From Bdellovibrionota bacterium (GTDB lineage: Bacteria > Bdellovibrionota > Bacteriovoracia > Bacteriovoracales > Bacteriovoracaceae), in assembly GCA_030836365.1 (NCBI GenBank), contig JAURQB010000066.1, positions 1 through 18,928 of the forward strand: 18,928 bases of DNA, written 5' to 3'. This document shows, piece after piece, positions 1 through 8,051 of this stretch. The translations under genes and the position numbers were made by a program. The notes beneath the pieces are model-generated. The model saw nothing but the letters and a program-made list of their open reading frames with translations. It did not search any database and was not told the origin of the DNA. Each line of letters begins with the position of its first letter. Positions within the stretch are counted from its first letter, which is position 1.

Positions 1-160
1 AATAAGAAGGATCAGTTAAAGTTTCCAGATATCCCATCATTCCAGTATTAAAAACCAATTCACCACTGGCTGAAACATCTGCACCAAAACTATCGCCTTC
101 TAATTTAATATCATTTTGAATTACTAAAGAACCTTTTTTTCGCGAAAGAAAATTTGCCAC
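1..160 (-). CDS. carA: Carbamoyl-phosphate synthase small subunit CarA, N-terminal fragment
   Basis: Partial gene; only about the first 53 codons are present and the rest lies left of the window. The reading includes GSLVIQNDIKLEGDSFGA followed by GELVFNTGMMGYLETLTDPS, which matches the conserved N-terminal domain of CarA (the VFNTGMTGYQEILTDPSY signature). CarA is the glutamine amidotransferase subunit that feeds ammonia to CarB to make carbamoyl phosphate for pyrimidine and arginine synthesis in the cytoplasm. I place the start at a GTG (160-158) because GGAG lies 8 bases upstream (169-172). An in-frame ATG at 214 would add 18 residues, but its nearest GGAG is about 16 bases away. The gene is divergent from the carbamoyltransferase operon, whose enzyme uses the product of CarAB. 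Identification rests on the fragment but the motif is very characteristic. Confidence 0.88.
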   Translation of the reverse strand, partial: MANFLSRKKGSLVIQNDIKLEGDSFGADVSASGELVFNTGMMGYLETLTDPSY

Positions 161-349
161 GAATGTATCTCCATTAAAATTTTTCAAATTATAATATAAA
201 AAAATACTTAACATAATTATTTAAATCTTTCTCCCTGTTTTAATTTGTCGCGTTACCGTTTTTATATTTAGTGGAAAATATTTCATCACCCCCAAGGGCT
301 CATTATTAGTTTAAAATAATTCTTTAAACCAAAAATCTGGAGTCAAGAA
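161..349. other. Divergent intergenic region between carA and the carbamoylation operon
   Basis: This AT-rich region of 189 bases must carry the promoters for carA (leftward) and the SxtJ-type operon (rightward). I see only weak matches to -35/-10 boxes and no convincing riboswitch, PyrR-type attenuator or strong dyad. The only clear signals are the ribosome binding sites next to each start. Confidence 0.5.
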
Positions 350-733
350 TTGAAATACTCAAGTATTACTAAAGCCCAATCAAAAGACACAAGCCTAGCT
401 TTTATTTTAATCTTTTCGATACTCACTCTTTACAAAAAAGAGTTGCATTTCGTTTACCCAGCTCTTGCTTTCAGCTTAATTTCGATGACTTTTCCGCAAA
501 TATTTAAACCACTCGCATTTCTTTGGTTTGGTCTTGCAGAGGTCATGGGAACAATAATGTCCAAAATTATTCTTAGCTTAGTTTTCTTTGTCATTATCAC
601 TCCCTTAACGGCTCTAATAAAAATGATGGGAGTCGATTCGATGCGAATTAAAGAATGGCACAATGGAAAAGAGACCGCTTTTATTGATCGAAATCATCAA
701 TTCACAAAAGCTGATATCGAAAAACCATATTAA
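350..733 (+). CDS. SxtJ-family small membrane protein
   Basis: A 127-residue protein with hydrophobic stretches at roughly residues 16-27, 35-60 and 67-92 and a charged C-terminal tail (about 95-127) that is probably cytoplasmic. Its size, its hydrophobic pattern and its position ahead of a DUF5989-type protein and a NodU/TobZ carbamoyltransferase match the SxtJ family, named after a gene in saxitoxin clusters. The biochemical role of that family is not established. The start is a TTG (350-352), supported by GGAG at 339-342 with 7-base spacing; no upstream ATG fits. It is the first gene of the operon, and the next gene begins 41 bases downstream. The family call relies strongly on context, since the sequence is short and poorly conserved. 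Confidence 0.7.
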   Translation: MKYSSITKAQSKDTSLAFILIFSILTLYKKELHFVYPALAFSLISMTFPQIFKPLAFLWFGLAEVMGTIMSKIILSLVFFVIITPLTALIKMMGVDSMRIKEWHNGKETAFIDRNHQFTKADIEKPY

Positions 734-774
734 TTAATACAAGAAATAATTGTTTTTAAATAAAGGATAAAAAA

Positions 775-927
775 ATGGGTGATTTTATAAAAGACTTTTG
801 GGGATTTTTAAAAGTTAGAAAAAAGTTCTGGCTCTTACCAAGTATTGTTGTGCTTCTCTCCCTTGGAGCATTAATTTTCTTCACAAGTGGTTCTGCTGTA
901 GCACCATTCATATACACATTATTTTAA
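775..927 (+). CDS. DUF5989-type 50-residue membrane protein
   Basis: A short gene of 50 codons plus stop. The protein starts MGDFIKDFWGFLKVRKKFWL, continues with one hydrophobic helix (about residues 19-37), and ends GSAVAPFIYTLF. This layout (FWGFLR.RKKFWLLP, a helix, then the GSAVAPFIYTLF end) is the signature of the DUF5989 family, tiny proteins encoded directly upstream of NodU/TobZ carbamoyltransferases. AAGGA at 763-767 lies 7 bases before the ATG, and the carbamoyltransferase starts 13 bases after the stop. The amphipathic, basic N-terminus followed by one membrane helix suggests a membrane anchor or partner for the transferase. That role is inference; the family has no proven function known to me. 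Confidence 0.85.
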   Translation: MGDFIKDFWGFLKVRKKFWLLPSIVVLLSLGALIFFTSGSAVAPFIYTLF

Positions 928-940
928 TTAAGGAATTAGC

Positions 941-2830
941 ATGCCAAAAGCCATTTTAGGAATATCAGCATTCTATCACGACAGTGCTGCTGCAATTATC
1001 GTTGATGGAGAAATCATCGCCGCTACTCATGAAGAGCGCTTTACTAGAACTAAACACGATGCCAACTTCCCTATCAAATCAATTGAGTATTGCTTAAAAG
1101 AAGCAGGGATCCGTATCTCAGATTTAGACGCGATTGCATTTTATGACAAGCCGTACTTAAAATTTGAGCGTTTGCTTGAAACGTATCACTCATTCGCCCC
1201 AAAGGGACTAATCTCGTTTCTCTCTGCAATTCCTGTTTGGATTAAAGAAAAAATATTCATGAAAAAAATGATTTGGGATGATTTAAACAATCTTGAGTCA
1301 TCACTTTTGGGTGAGAGCATAAAAGCAAATAAAGTCCCACTACTTTTTCCTGAGCATCACCTCAGTCATGGCGCCAGTGCATTTTATCCTTCACCATTTA
1401 AAGATGCAGCAATAATGACAATTGATGGCGTCGGAGAATGGGCCACAACGACTATTTGTCATGGCCAAGGTAAGGATATAAAGATTCTAAAAGAGCTACC
1501 ATTTCCTCACTCAATTGGTCTCTTATACTCAGCATTTACATACTACTGTGGTTTTAAAGTAAATAGTGGTGAATACAAACTAATGGGTCTTGCTCCTTAT
1601 GGAATTGATGGTAGTGAACAAGTAGAGAAATTCAAAAAAGCGACTCTAGAGCACTTGATTGACCTTAAGCCTGACGGCTCAATCGTTCTCAATATGAAGT
1701 ACTTTAATTTTGCGACTGGCCTTACAATGTGTGTTGATCACCTTTGGGAAAAAATATTTGGACTCCCTAAAAGACCAGAAGAAAGTGAAATTGACCAAAA
1801 CTATATGAATATGGCATTGGCGATTCAACAAGTAACGAATGAAATAGTTCTAAGACTTTGTAAAACTGCTCAAAAGTTAACAGGTTCAAAAAATATTGTA
1901 ATGGCCGGCGGGGTGGCCCTTAATTGTGTTGCCAACGGTCTCATCGTTCGTGATGATACTTTCGAAAACTTGTGGATTCAACCAGCGGCAGGTGATGCTG
2001 GAGGTGCAGTCGGAGCGGCGTATGCTGGCTGGCACCTATACTTAGATCAGGAAAGAACGATTAATCCTGATGAAGCAGACAAAATGCGCGGGTCTTATTT
2101 GGGGCCTGAGTATTCAGATCTTGATGTCGTTCGTGCCGCGAGAAAATTTCAAGCACCGAATAAAAAGCATGATAATTTTCAAAACCTTTGCGATGAAGTA
2201 TCTGACTTACTAGCGCAGGGAGAAGTTGTTGGATGGTTTCAAGGACGAGCTGAATGGGGGCCAAGAGCTCTTGGAAATCGAACTATTTTAGGTGATCCAA
2301 GACACCCAGAAATGCAAAAGAAGCTTAATTTAAAAATTAAGTATAGAGAGGGATTTAGACCTTTTGCTCCGAGTGTAATTGAAGAAAAGTGCCAAGAATA
2401 TTTCGATTTAAAAGGTGATTCTCCCTATATGCTGCTGATTGCTCCCGTTCAAGAAAACCGATGGAAGCCAAAACCAGAAGGATATGACGATATGGAGCTC
2501 TACGAGAAACTCTATCATCATCGTTCTGATGTTCCAGCAATTACCCATATTGATTACTCGGCTAGAATTCAAACTGTAAGTAAAAAAACGAACCCCCGTT
2601 ATCATCAGCTTATCGATACATTTGGCAACAAAACGGGTTACGGTCTCGTTGTGAATACGAGCTTTAACGTCAGGGGTGAGCCGCCTGTTTTAACTCCTGA
2701 AGATGCTTACAGATGTTTTATGCGAACAGAAATGGATTATCTGGTCGTGAACGATCGAATATTTTCAAAGAAAGATCAGCCTGTCTGGGAAAAAGACTCT
2801 GACTGGCGTGAAGAATTTAAACTCGACTAG
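941..2830 (+). CDS. NodU/TobZ-family O-carbamoyltransferase
   Basis: A 629-residue enzyme, full length for the family. Such enzymes transfer the carbamoyl group of carbamoyl phosphate, through a carbamoyl-adenylate made with ATP, onto a hydroxyl of a sugar or natural product. The N-terminal Kae1-like domain starts ILGISAFYHDSAAAIIVDG. It carries the metal-site motif HHLSH (139-143), TIDGVGEW (160-167), NSGEYKLMGLAPYG (208-221) and MAGGVALNCVANG (321-333). The C-terminal carbamoyltransferase domain shows FQGRAEWGPRALGNR (433-447), GFRPFAPSV (471-479) and NTSFNVRGEPP near the end. AAGGA at 930-934 sits 6 bases before the ATG. It is the last gene of the operon and is followed by an intrinsic terminator. 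The acceptor cannot be told from sequence; a surface polysaccharide is plausible because the two partner proteins are in the membrane. Confidence 0.93.
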   Translation: MPKAILGISAFYHDSAAAIIVDGEIIAATHEERFTRTKHDANFPIKSIEYCLKEAGIRISDLDAIAFYDKPYLKFERLLETYHSFAPKGLISFLSAIPVWIKEKIFMKKMIWDDLNNLESSLLGESIKANKVPLLFPEHHLSHGASAFYPSPFKDAAIMTIDGVGEWATTTICHGQGKDIKILKELPFPHSIGLLYSAFTYYCGFKVNSGEYKLMGLAPYGIDGSEQVEKFKKATLEHLIDLKPDGSIVLNMKYFNFATGLTMCVDHLWEKIFGLPKRPEESEIDQNYMNMALAIQQVTNEIVLRLCKTAQKLTGSKNIVMAGGVALNCVANGLIVRDDTFENLWIQPAAGDAGGAVGAAYAGWHLYLDQERTINPDEADKMRGSYLGPEYSDLDVVRAARKFQAPNKKHDNFQNLCDEVSDLLAQGEVVGWFQGRAEWGPRALGNRTILGDPRHPEMQKKLNLKIKYREGFRPFAPSVIEEKCQEYFDLKGDSPYMLLIAPVQENRWKPKPEGYDDMELYEKLYHHRSDVPAITHIDYSARIQTVSKKTNPRYHQLIDTFGNKTGYGLVVNTSFNVRGEPPVLTPEDAYRCFMRTEMDYLVVNDRIFSKKDQPVWEKDSDWREEFKLD

Positions 2831-2839
2831 TTTATTTTT

Positions 2840-2870
2840 AGCGGCATTAGATCTTAATGCCGCTTTTTTT
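2840..2870 (+). terminator. Intrinsic terminator of the carbamoyltransferase operon
   Basis: A perfect 10-bp stem (2840-2849 with 2855-2864, AGCGGCATTA / TAATGCCGCT) encloses a 5-base loop and runs into seven T residues (2864-2870). There is no matching U-tract in the opposite direction, so it serves the plus-strand operon only. The convergent cysteine-rich gene ends 4 bases further on. Confidence 0.93.
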
Positions 2871-2873
2871 ACC

Positions 2874-5486
2874 TCACCTTCTCTTTCTTCCAATTACTGC
2901 CTTCGCTTCTTTACATATCCCAACTCTATTTTCTGGCGGGTTACGACAGCAAGAAGTAAAGTTGTCCATACTTAAAAGAATATAATCTATTTCATCACAA
3001 TTTTGCGTGCTGGATTGACTCTGCTGCTCCTGTCTTAACTCCGCACCAACCTTATTACAGATCTTGCCTCTTTCTGGCGATACCTTATGGTTTCCTCTCG
3101 AACAGCAATTACCATAGTTTTTATATGCAAACTTGGAATCTAAGCACCTATCAGCACTTTGCTGGCTTTGCTGCTCTTTTTCTCGAGAGAGGCGATGCTT
3201 AGTCTTTTGGCAAAGTTCAATCAATGGCTCATAGTTAGCCCCTTTACAACAATTTCTAAAATTAGCGTAGTTATATTTTGGTACAAGACATTTTTGAATA
3301 CTAATAGCTTCACGACATATCTTTAATTTACTGGAGTTGTCACAACAATCAGAAAAGTTTTTCATAACAAAATCTATTCCACCTTTTTCACATTTAGCAG
3401 TAGCTCCTTCTCGCTCAATTATCTCTTTCCCCTTTTGACAAAATTGACCAACATCAGACCCCAAAACACTTTTAGCCTTTCGAGAACAACACTTTTCCAT
3501 ATATTCACTAGGATCTTCAGCGTTAAAGTTATTATCATTACTACACTTTGACTCCAAAACTTCCTTTTGAAATGTTTCATTTTTTTCAGAAATCATTTTT
3601 TTAACTTTAACACACTGCCGCTCTAAATTTCGCCCAACTCGACCAGGCATCTTTTTAAATTTTTTAAATGCCATACGATTTGCACAACATGTTTTATGAA
3701 AACTCATTAAATTTCTTGTTGACTCATCTTTTTCAAATTTTCTAATCAAATTAGGATTTAAGCACATTCTTATGTCAAAATCATTATTGTTGTTAAAAGA
3801 TGATTCAACTTCAAATGTTGTACTTGTATCAGGCTGAGGGGTACTCGCTGTAGGACCACTATTATTTTCCTCAGGTGCTTTGGCATCCTCTTCTTGATTA
3901 TCCACAGGTATTTGACTCGCTTTTTGGCACAATCCAATTTGAACTTTAGACTTCCGTGGTTCATCCGTTTGATTTCTTTCATCACAACACAATTTATTAT
4001 AGACGCCGATATTTCCAGAATTGGAGAAGGATTTTTTAATGAATGATGGCTCTAGGCACTGAGCTGCACTACACCTTTTAACAACATCTTTATTCGAACG
4101 ATTGGAATTATCTCTACAGCATTTAGAAAAATAAGTTTCGGCATTATCTACTTCATCTGTGTGACTCGTATCTTCACAATAGTTAACTTCTTCTGTATTA
4201 ACTAGATCACAAATTTTCTTTGTCGCACGGTCTACATCACCAGTACAACATTGCTTAAATAAACTCGGATCTTTTTTTAAATTTTGCAATCCAATGTTTT
4301 GACAAGAGTTGGTTGAATCAGCATCAAGACAGATGCTTTGCACATCTTGAAAATTTTGCTTATCTTGATACGTACTTTCTTTTTTAGTACAGCAATATAT
4401 TTTTAATCTTTCGTTTTTACGTAAATTATCTGCTGATTGTTGTGTACACAGCACTTCACCACAAGCATTTTCATCACGAAATTCATTAGATGATTCACAA
4501 CAAGTTTTGTAATTAGCACGATCGGATAGATAGGTAATATCAGAGCATTGATTTTGCTCATTTCCTCCGGGGTTAACAGCATCACATTTTTTTTGTATTC
4601 TCGGATCATCATTACCCTCGGCACAGCACAATCTGTAATGATCTGAATTAGCGCTCAATCCATCTGCCGAAATCTTGTTACAAAAAACAGCGGAGCAAAT
4701 ATCGTAGTTCGGATTACTTTCACCTCCACTACAGCAACTTCTAAAATTGTCCATACTGGCATTAATGTGACTAGGATCACTGCAGTTATTTTCAGACGAT
4801 GAAGTTTGTGAATCATAGGCATCACAAATTTTCTTTGTGGCAGGTTCTACCTCACCCGTACAACACTCCGTGAAATTTTTTTTAAGGTAGGAGTAATTGT
4901 TTTCAGGATTATCGCACTGATTGAGCGCACTTGTATCAATTGAGGGTGATTGTAATTGTTCGCCAAGGAAAATATCGTTACTTGAGGAATTACCTCCACT
5001 CGTAGTTGCGCCACCAACTGTATTTCCAATTGCTCCAATAGCGTCGTTTTTAATTATCGTTGCAGTGGCATTAATGCCGGCACGAGAACTTCCTTGGTTA
5101 CCTTCTTGCGGAGCAATTGTTCTAATTTGATTTGGATTACCCGACGCTGTAATCTTATCGCAAATATTCTTAATTTGATTTAGCTCTGACGGAGTGTATG
5201 GCGATGAACTCGCATTAACTGTAGGACAACACGTCATCGCCCAACTCATCAACTCTGCAGGAATACTGGTGGATGCAGAATTAAACTCATTCGATTGTGT
5301 TAAAACAACATCAGGAATCTGTTTGCAAACTTGCAGATTAGACCCCGATGCTAAGTTTTGCATCGTTTGAGCATTCAAAACATTACTAGGAAACAGTAAG
5401 ATAAGAAAAAACGATAAAATTAAATATCTAAAAATCATAAAAACCTTCACTTTAGACCCATCTCTCTTTTCGGTATTTATGTTCAT
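2874..5486 (-). CDS. Secreted cysteine-repeat protein (about 15 C...CC...C units)
   Basis: I do not recognise a named family. The protein (870 residues from this start) has a signal peptide (hydrophobic run FRYLILSFFLILLF, likely cleavage near NVLNA/Q). It then consists almost entirely of about 15 units of the form C-x(13-30)-CC-x(8-25)-C, nearly all with an aromatic residue a few positions before the CC pair (NFTECC, NFRSCC, HYRLCC, NYKTCC, NFSDCC, NYGNCC). Spacing varies most in the central units. A Ser/Thr/Asn/Glu-rich linker interrupts the array near the middle. About 60 cysteines in an exported protein imply many disulfides in the periplasm or outside the cell. The start at 5486 has AGAGG at 5495-5499; an ATG at 5438 with GAAGG 5 bases upstream is equally possible, and an upstream ATG at 5513 is less likely. 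It is divergent from the secreted protease operon. Confidence 0.8.
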   Translation of the reverse strand: MNINTEKRDGSKVKVFMIFRYLILSFFLILLFPSNVLNAQTMQNLASGSNLQVCKQIPDVVLTQSNEFNSASTSIPAELMSWAMTCCPTVNASSSPYTPSELNQIKNICDKITASGNPNQIRTIAPQEGNQGSSRAGINATATIIKNDAIGAIGNTVGGATTSGGNSSSNDIFLGEQLQSPSIDTSALNQCDNPENNYSYLKKNFTECCTGEVEPATKKICDAYDSQTSSSENNCSDPSHINASMDNFRSCCSGGESNPNYDICSAVFCNKISADGLSANSDHYRLCCAEGNDDPRIQKKCDAVNPGGNEQNQCSDITYLSDRANYKTCCESSNEFRDENACGEVLCTQQSADNLRKNERLKIYCCTKKESTYQDKQNFQDVQSICLDADSTNSCQNIGLQNLKKDPSLFKQCCTGDVDRATKKICDLVNTEEVNYCEDTSHTDEVDNAETYFSKCCRDNSNRSNKDVVKRCSAAQCLEPSFIKKSFSNSGNIGVYNKLCCDERNQTDEPRKSKVQIGLCQKASQIPVDNQEEDAKAPEENNSGPTASTPQPDTSTTFEVESSFNNNNDFDIRMCLNPNLIRKFEKDESTRNLMSFHKTCCANRMAFKKFKKMPGRVGRNLERQCVKVKKMISEKNETFQKEVLESKCSNDNNFNAEDPSEYMEKCCSRKAKSVLGSDVGQFCQKGKEIIEREGATAKCEKGGIDFVMKNFSDCCDNSSKLKICREAISIQKCLVPKYNYANFRNCCKGANYEPLIELCQKTKHRLSREKEQQSQQSADRCLDSKFAYKNYGNCCSRGNHKVSPERGKICNKVGAELRQEQQSQSSTQNCDEIDYILLSMDNFTSCCRNPPENRVGICKEAKAVIGRKRR
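4206..4866 (-). repeat. Recent internal duplication within the cysteine-repeat gene
   Basis: The 46-base segments 4206-4251 and 4821-4866 agree at 40 positions. Each encodes the second half of a cysteine unit (CCTGEVEPATKKICD and CCTGDVDRATKKICD). Other units share only the cysteine and aromatic spacing, so this pair marks a more recent copying event inside the array. The feature range spans both copies. Confidence 0.75.
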
Positions 5487-5579
5487 AAAAATTACCTCTA
5501 GAAGGAATGCCATAAATTACTAATATTAAATAAATTTGGTTTAAATTAATTTACAAAATGTTTATTCCGAAGATTTTTC
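5487..5579. other. AT-rich divergent intergenic region
   Basis: This short region separates the cysteine-repeat gene (leftward) from the secreted-protein/protease operon (rightward). It is very AT-rich, with several near-matches to -10 boxes on both strands, none with a good -35 at proper spacing. I cannot assign a promoter with confidence. Confidence 0.4.
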
Positions 5580-6044
5580 ATGAATAGATTAATCCAAACT
5601 ACCTTATTGTTCACATTAGTATTATTGACCAACAAAACTCATGGCGAAATATCTCACAACTTGAGCAGCTTCCTTCCCGAAGACTTTCTCAACATACTAA
5701 ACAATCCTAAGGACTTTAAAAATGAAGCAGACCTTATAAAAAAGGATCGTGAGTTCTTTATCAGAGACGGTCACAAGTTTGCCTTAGAGATCAAGCGAAA
5801 AGATAATTCTATTAACTACATTCATTACACGTGTACTAAATCAAGTAATTGCCCGCCAATTGACATATTTAAAAAGAGCAATCCTAAGTCTAGTTTTTAT
5901 CTTTCCCAGAACCAAAAAAGCAAATACAACGGCAGATATATTATATTAGATGATAAGAAAAATGGACTGCAATATTATTTTAAAAATGATTCTAAAAAAC
6001 TCTTAAAATACATAATCTACAATAAAGAAACAAAAGAAAATTAG
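5580..6044 (+). CDS. Small secreted protein of unknown function
   Basis: A 154-residue protein with a clear signal peptide (MNRLIQTTLLFTLVLLTNKTHG, cleavage probably after HG near residue 22). The mature part is basic and polar, rich in Lys, Asn and Tyr, with two cysteines (in TCTKSSNCPP) that could form one disulfide. No enzymatic motif is visible and I do not recognise a family. The ribosome binding site is weak (GAAG about 7 bases upstream). The stop is 2 bases before the ATG of the metalloprotease, so the two are almost certainly co-transcribed and translationally coupled. It might be an inhibitor, chaperone or companion of the protease, but nothing in the sequence proves that. Confidence 0.65.
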   Translation: MNRLIQTTLLFTLVLLTNKTHGEISHNLSSFLPEDFLNILNNPKDFKNEADLIKKDREFFIRDGHKFALEIKRKDNSINYIHYTCTKSSNCPPIDIFKKSNPKSSFYLSQNQKSKYNGRYIILDDKKNGLQYYFKNDSKKLLKYIIYNKETKEN

Positions 6045-6046
6045 AA

Positions 6047-7888
6047 ATGAAAAATATTAGAAATATTATATTTTTGAACCTCTTTTTTTATTACCATTTA
6101 TCTTTAGCGAACGTAATTGATCCTTCTGTCTGCGAACAATCTTTTCCACCAATCGATCCAAACACCTTTGAAACTTGCAACACAAGAGAAGTTGAAGGCT
6201 GGTCAGCGTCCGTAGATCAAATAAAAAATATTACCTGCAAGCCTAAAATGCCCAGTAATAAAGAAATGATCAACTTCATTGAAAATAATATTTTGGGTAC
6301 AAAAGCTCGCGAAACTAAAATGATAAATGGAGTTCATTTTGTAGACGAAAACCCCATACTACTTCAGCACTTTGATGACCTAACGACCAAAAGAGACTTC
6401 ATCCTTGGCGACATCAGTGAGATACAAGATAATGTCCAAGCGAAATATAATATAAATCCCAAATGCAAAAAGGTAATTTGTGCGGTGGAAAAAATGTTTG
6501 GGAAGCAGGCAATAAAAACGTTATATCTTAAAACAAAATATGAACTCAATGTAAGCAACCATGCCTGGGGATTGTCATCTCGCCCTACTGACGATGAACT
6601 TAATGACTTGCTCATGGCCGCAGAAACAACTCCCGCTCACTTTCTTCCACTTGAAAAAAATAAAAGATATTCCAGATTTACCCGCGGAGTTAGTTTTGGA
6701 GGCCCAACAACTTTAGCGAACGCTTCGATCAGCTTTTTTGATTATTGGTCCACATTCCCATCTGAACATCGTCAATATGCCGCATTTCATGAGCTATCAC
6801 ATAACATTGGTGGTGAAACAGGCTTAGATGATTCAGAGGAATGGCTAAAAATAAGCGGCTGGATGCAATTTGGAGACGAGTGGGAGCCTCAATTCCCAAG
6901 TACCTTTCCATCAAGGTACGCTGCCACAAATCCACATGAGGATTTTGCAGAGTCGATGACAGCTTATCGCTACAACCCTGACCTATTAATTGATATGAGT
7001 CCTGAGAAATATGAATTTTTAAGAAAAAATGTTTTCCTCGGCGTGGAATATTTCACGGAAGAAAAGTGTCAAAAACCGGCCCCAATTATCACAGACATAA
7101 TGAACAAGGATATTAAGTTTACGCCAGATGAAAATGATTATTTAGAAGTACTAGATATTTGTCAAAAAACTGCGGCAAACTATTTAACAGGAATCAATCC
7201 CAATTTTGAAATCTACCAGAACTGCATTGTAAAAGCGTCTAAAAAATATGAAGTAATAAAAAAGGCTAAGATTCTCTACCCTGATGACACCGATCTAATC
7301 AGTTCCATCAGAAGCCTTTCTTTAAGTAACTTTGAGGTTGATATTGATCAAATCAATCCAACTATTTCACCTAGAAACGCCATGCAGTTTGCGAAAAATG
7401 ATGTAATTAACAAGGTCATTATAGAATTAGAAAAATATCAAGGCTTTGAAAGCGTTAAAACTGAGGAAGAAAAAAAGAAATCATGTAAAAATATGATCAA
7501 CTCCGCAAGAATTGACATACTTGACTCAGACAAACCAGGAGTGAGTTCCGTAAATCATTCGCTTTATAAACTTAGAGACAATGAGGACAACCAACTAATG
7601 AATTTCAAAAATATTTGCAATGAAATTGGAATCCTAAACGTTACTAAATCTGATGTTATTAATTATTTCCAATATATTGATGGCCTATCATCTCAAGAAA
7701 AATCTAAGATTAATTATGAAATAAGACTGTTAAAAGATCAGATAAACGAAAAAAATCGAAATTTTGAGGCTAAATCTAAAACACAACAGTTTCTTGGCCT
7801 TTATGAACACCGTCAAAATATACTTGTAATTAAAAACCGTATAACAGAACTTGAAAATCAATTAACCGGATATAATATCACCTTTTAA
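6047..7888 (+). CDS. Secreted HExxH zinc metalloprotease, gluzincin-like
   Basis: A 613-residue exported protein with a signal peptide (hydrophobic residues 7-21, cleavage probably near LSLA/N). The centre carries HELSH (248-252), an HExxH zinc site, followed 46 residues later by NPHEDFAESM (295-304). Glu302 in this EDFAE motif is the likely third zinc ligand. HExxH plus a downstream [E/D]-x-FAE helix is typical of gluzincins of the anthrax lethal factor-like and related secreted types; I do not assign a specific family. The N-terminal about 200 residues contain several cysteines (29, 44, 64, 140, 145), which suit an exported protein. The C-terminal 250 residues are Lys/Glu/Asn-rich and predicted helical, ending in a probable coiled coil. 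It starts 2 bases after the preceding small secreted gene. Substrate unknown; degradation of host or prey protein is possible but inferred. Confidence 0.75.
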   Translation: MKNIRNIIFLNLFFYYHLSLANVIDPSVCEQSFPPIDPNTFETCNTREVEGWSASVDQIKNITCKPKMPSNKEMINFIENNILGTKARETKMINGVHFVDENPILLQHFDDLTTKRDFILGDISEIQDNVQAKYNINPKCKKVICAVEKMFGKQAIKTLYLKTKYELNVSNHAWGLSSRPTDDELNDLLMAAETTPAHFLPLEKNKRYSRFTRGVSFGGPTTLANASISFFDYWSTFPSEHRQYAAFHELSHNIGGETGLDDSEEWLKISGWMQFGDEWEPQFPSTFPSRYAATNPHEDFAESMTAYRYNPDLLIDMSPEKYEFLRKNVFLGVEYFTEEKCQKPAPIITDIMNKDIKFTPDENDYLEVLDICQKTAANYLTGINPNFEIYQNCIVKASKKYEVIKKAKILYPDDTDLISSIRSLSLSNFEVDIDQINPTISPRNAMQFAKNDVINKVIIELEKYQGFESVKTEEEKKKSCKNMINSARIDILDSDKPGVSSVNHSLYKLRDNEDNQLMNFKNICNEIGILNVTKSDVINYFQYIDGLSSQEKSKINYEIRLLKDQINEKNRNFEAKSKTQQFLGLYEHRQNILVIKNRITELENQLTGYNITF

Positions 7889-8051
7889 TCACCCTGAGAC
7901 AATCCTATTTATCCAAACATTGTAAGTCATTAAAATATTATAGTTTGCCTCAATCACCACGATTAAAAATTGCTATTTTTTACAAAATCCTTTTTTCGAA
8001 CATCGTTATGCTTTATCAAAGATGCTCTTAACTAAATTGGAGTTGATAAAA
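7889..8051. other. Intergenic region upstream of the regulator pair
   Basis: 163 bases, AT-rich. I find no intrinsic terminator for the protease gene and no convincing promoter or operator dyad for the regulator. The region includes an in-frame upstream ATG at 8022 that lacks a ribosome binding site. Confidence 0.4.

Noticed and set aside
4921..5130. Plus-strand frame with hydrophobic stretches opposite the cysteine-repeat gene
   Set aside because: The real frame on the minus strand has a regular cysteine pattern; the hydrophobic look comes from the complementary codon bias.
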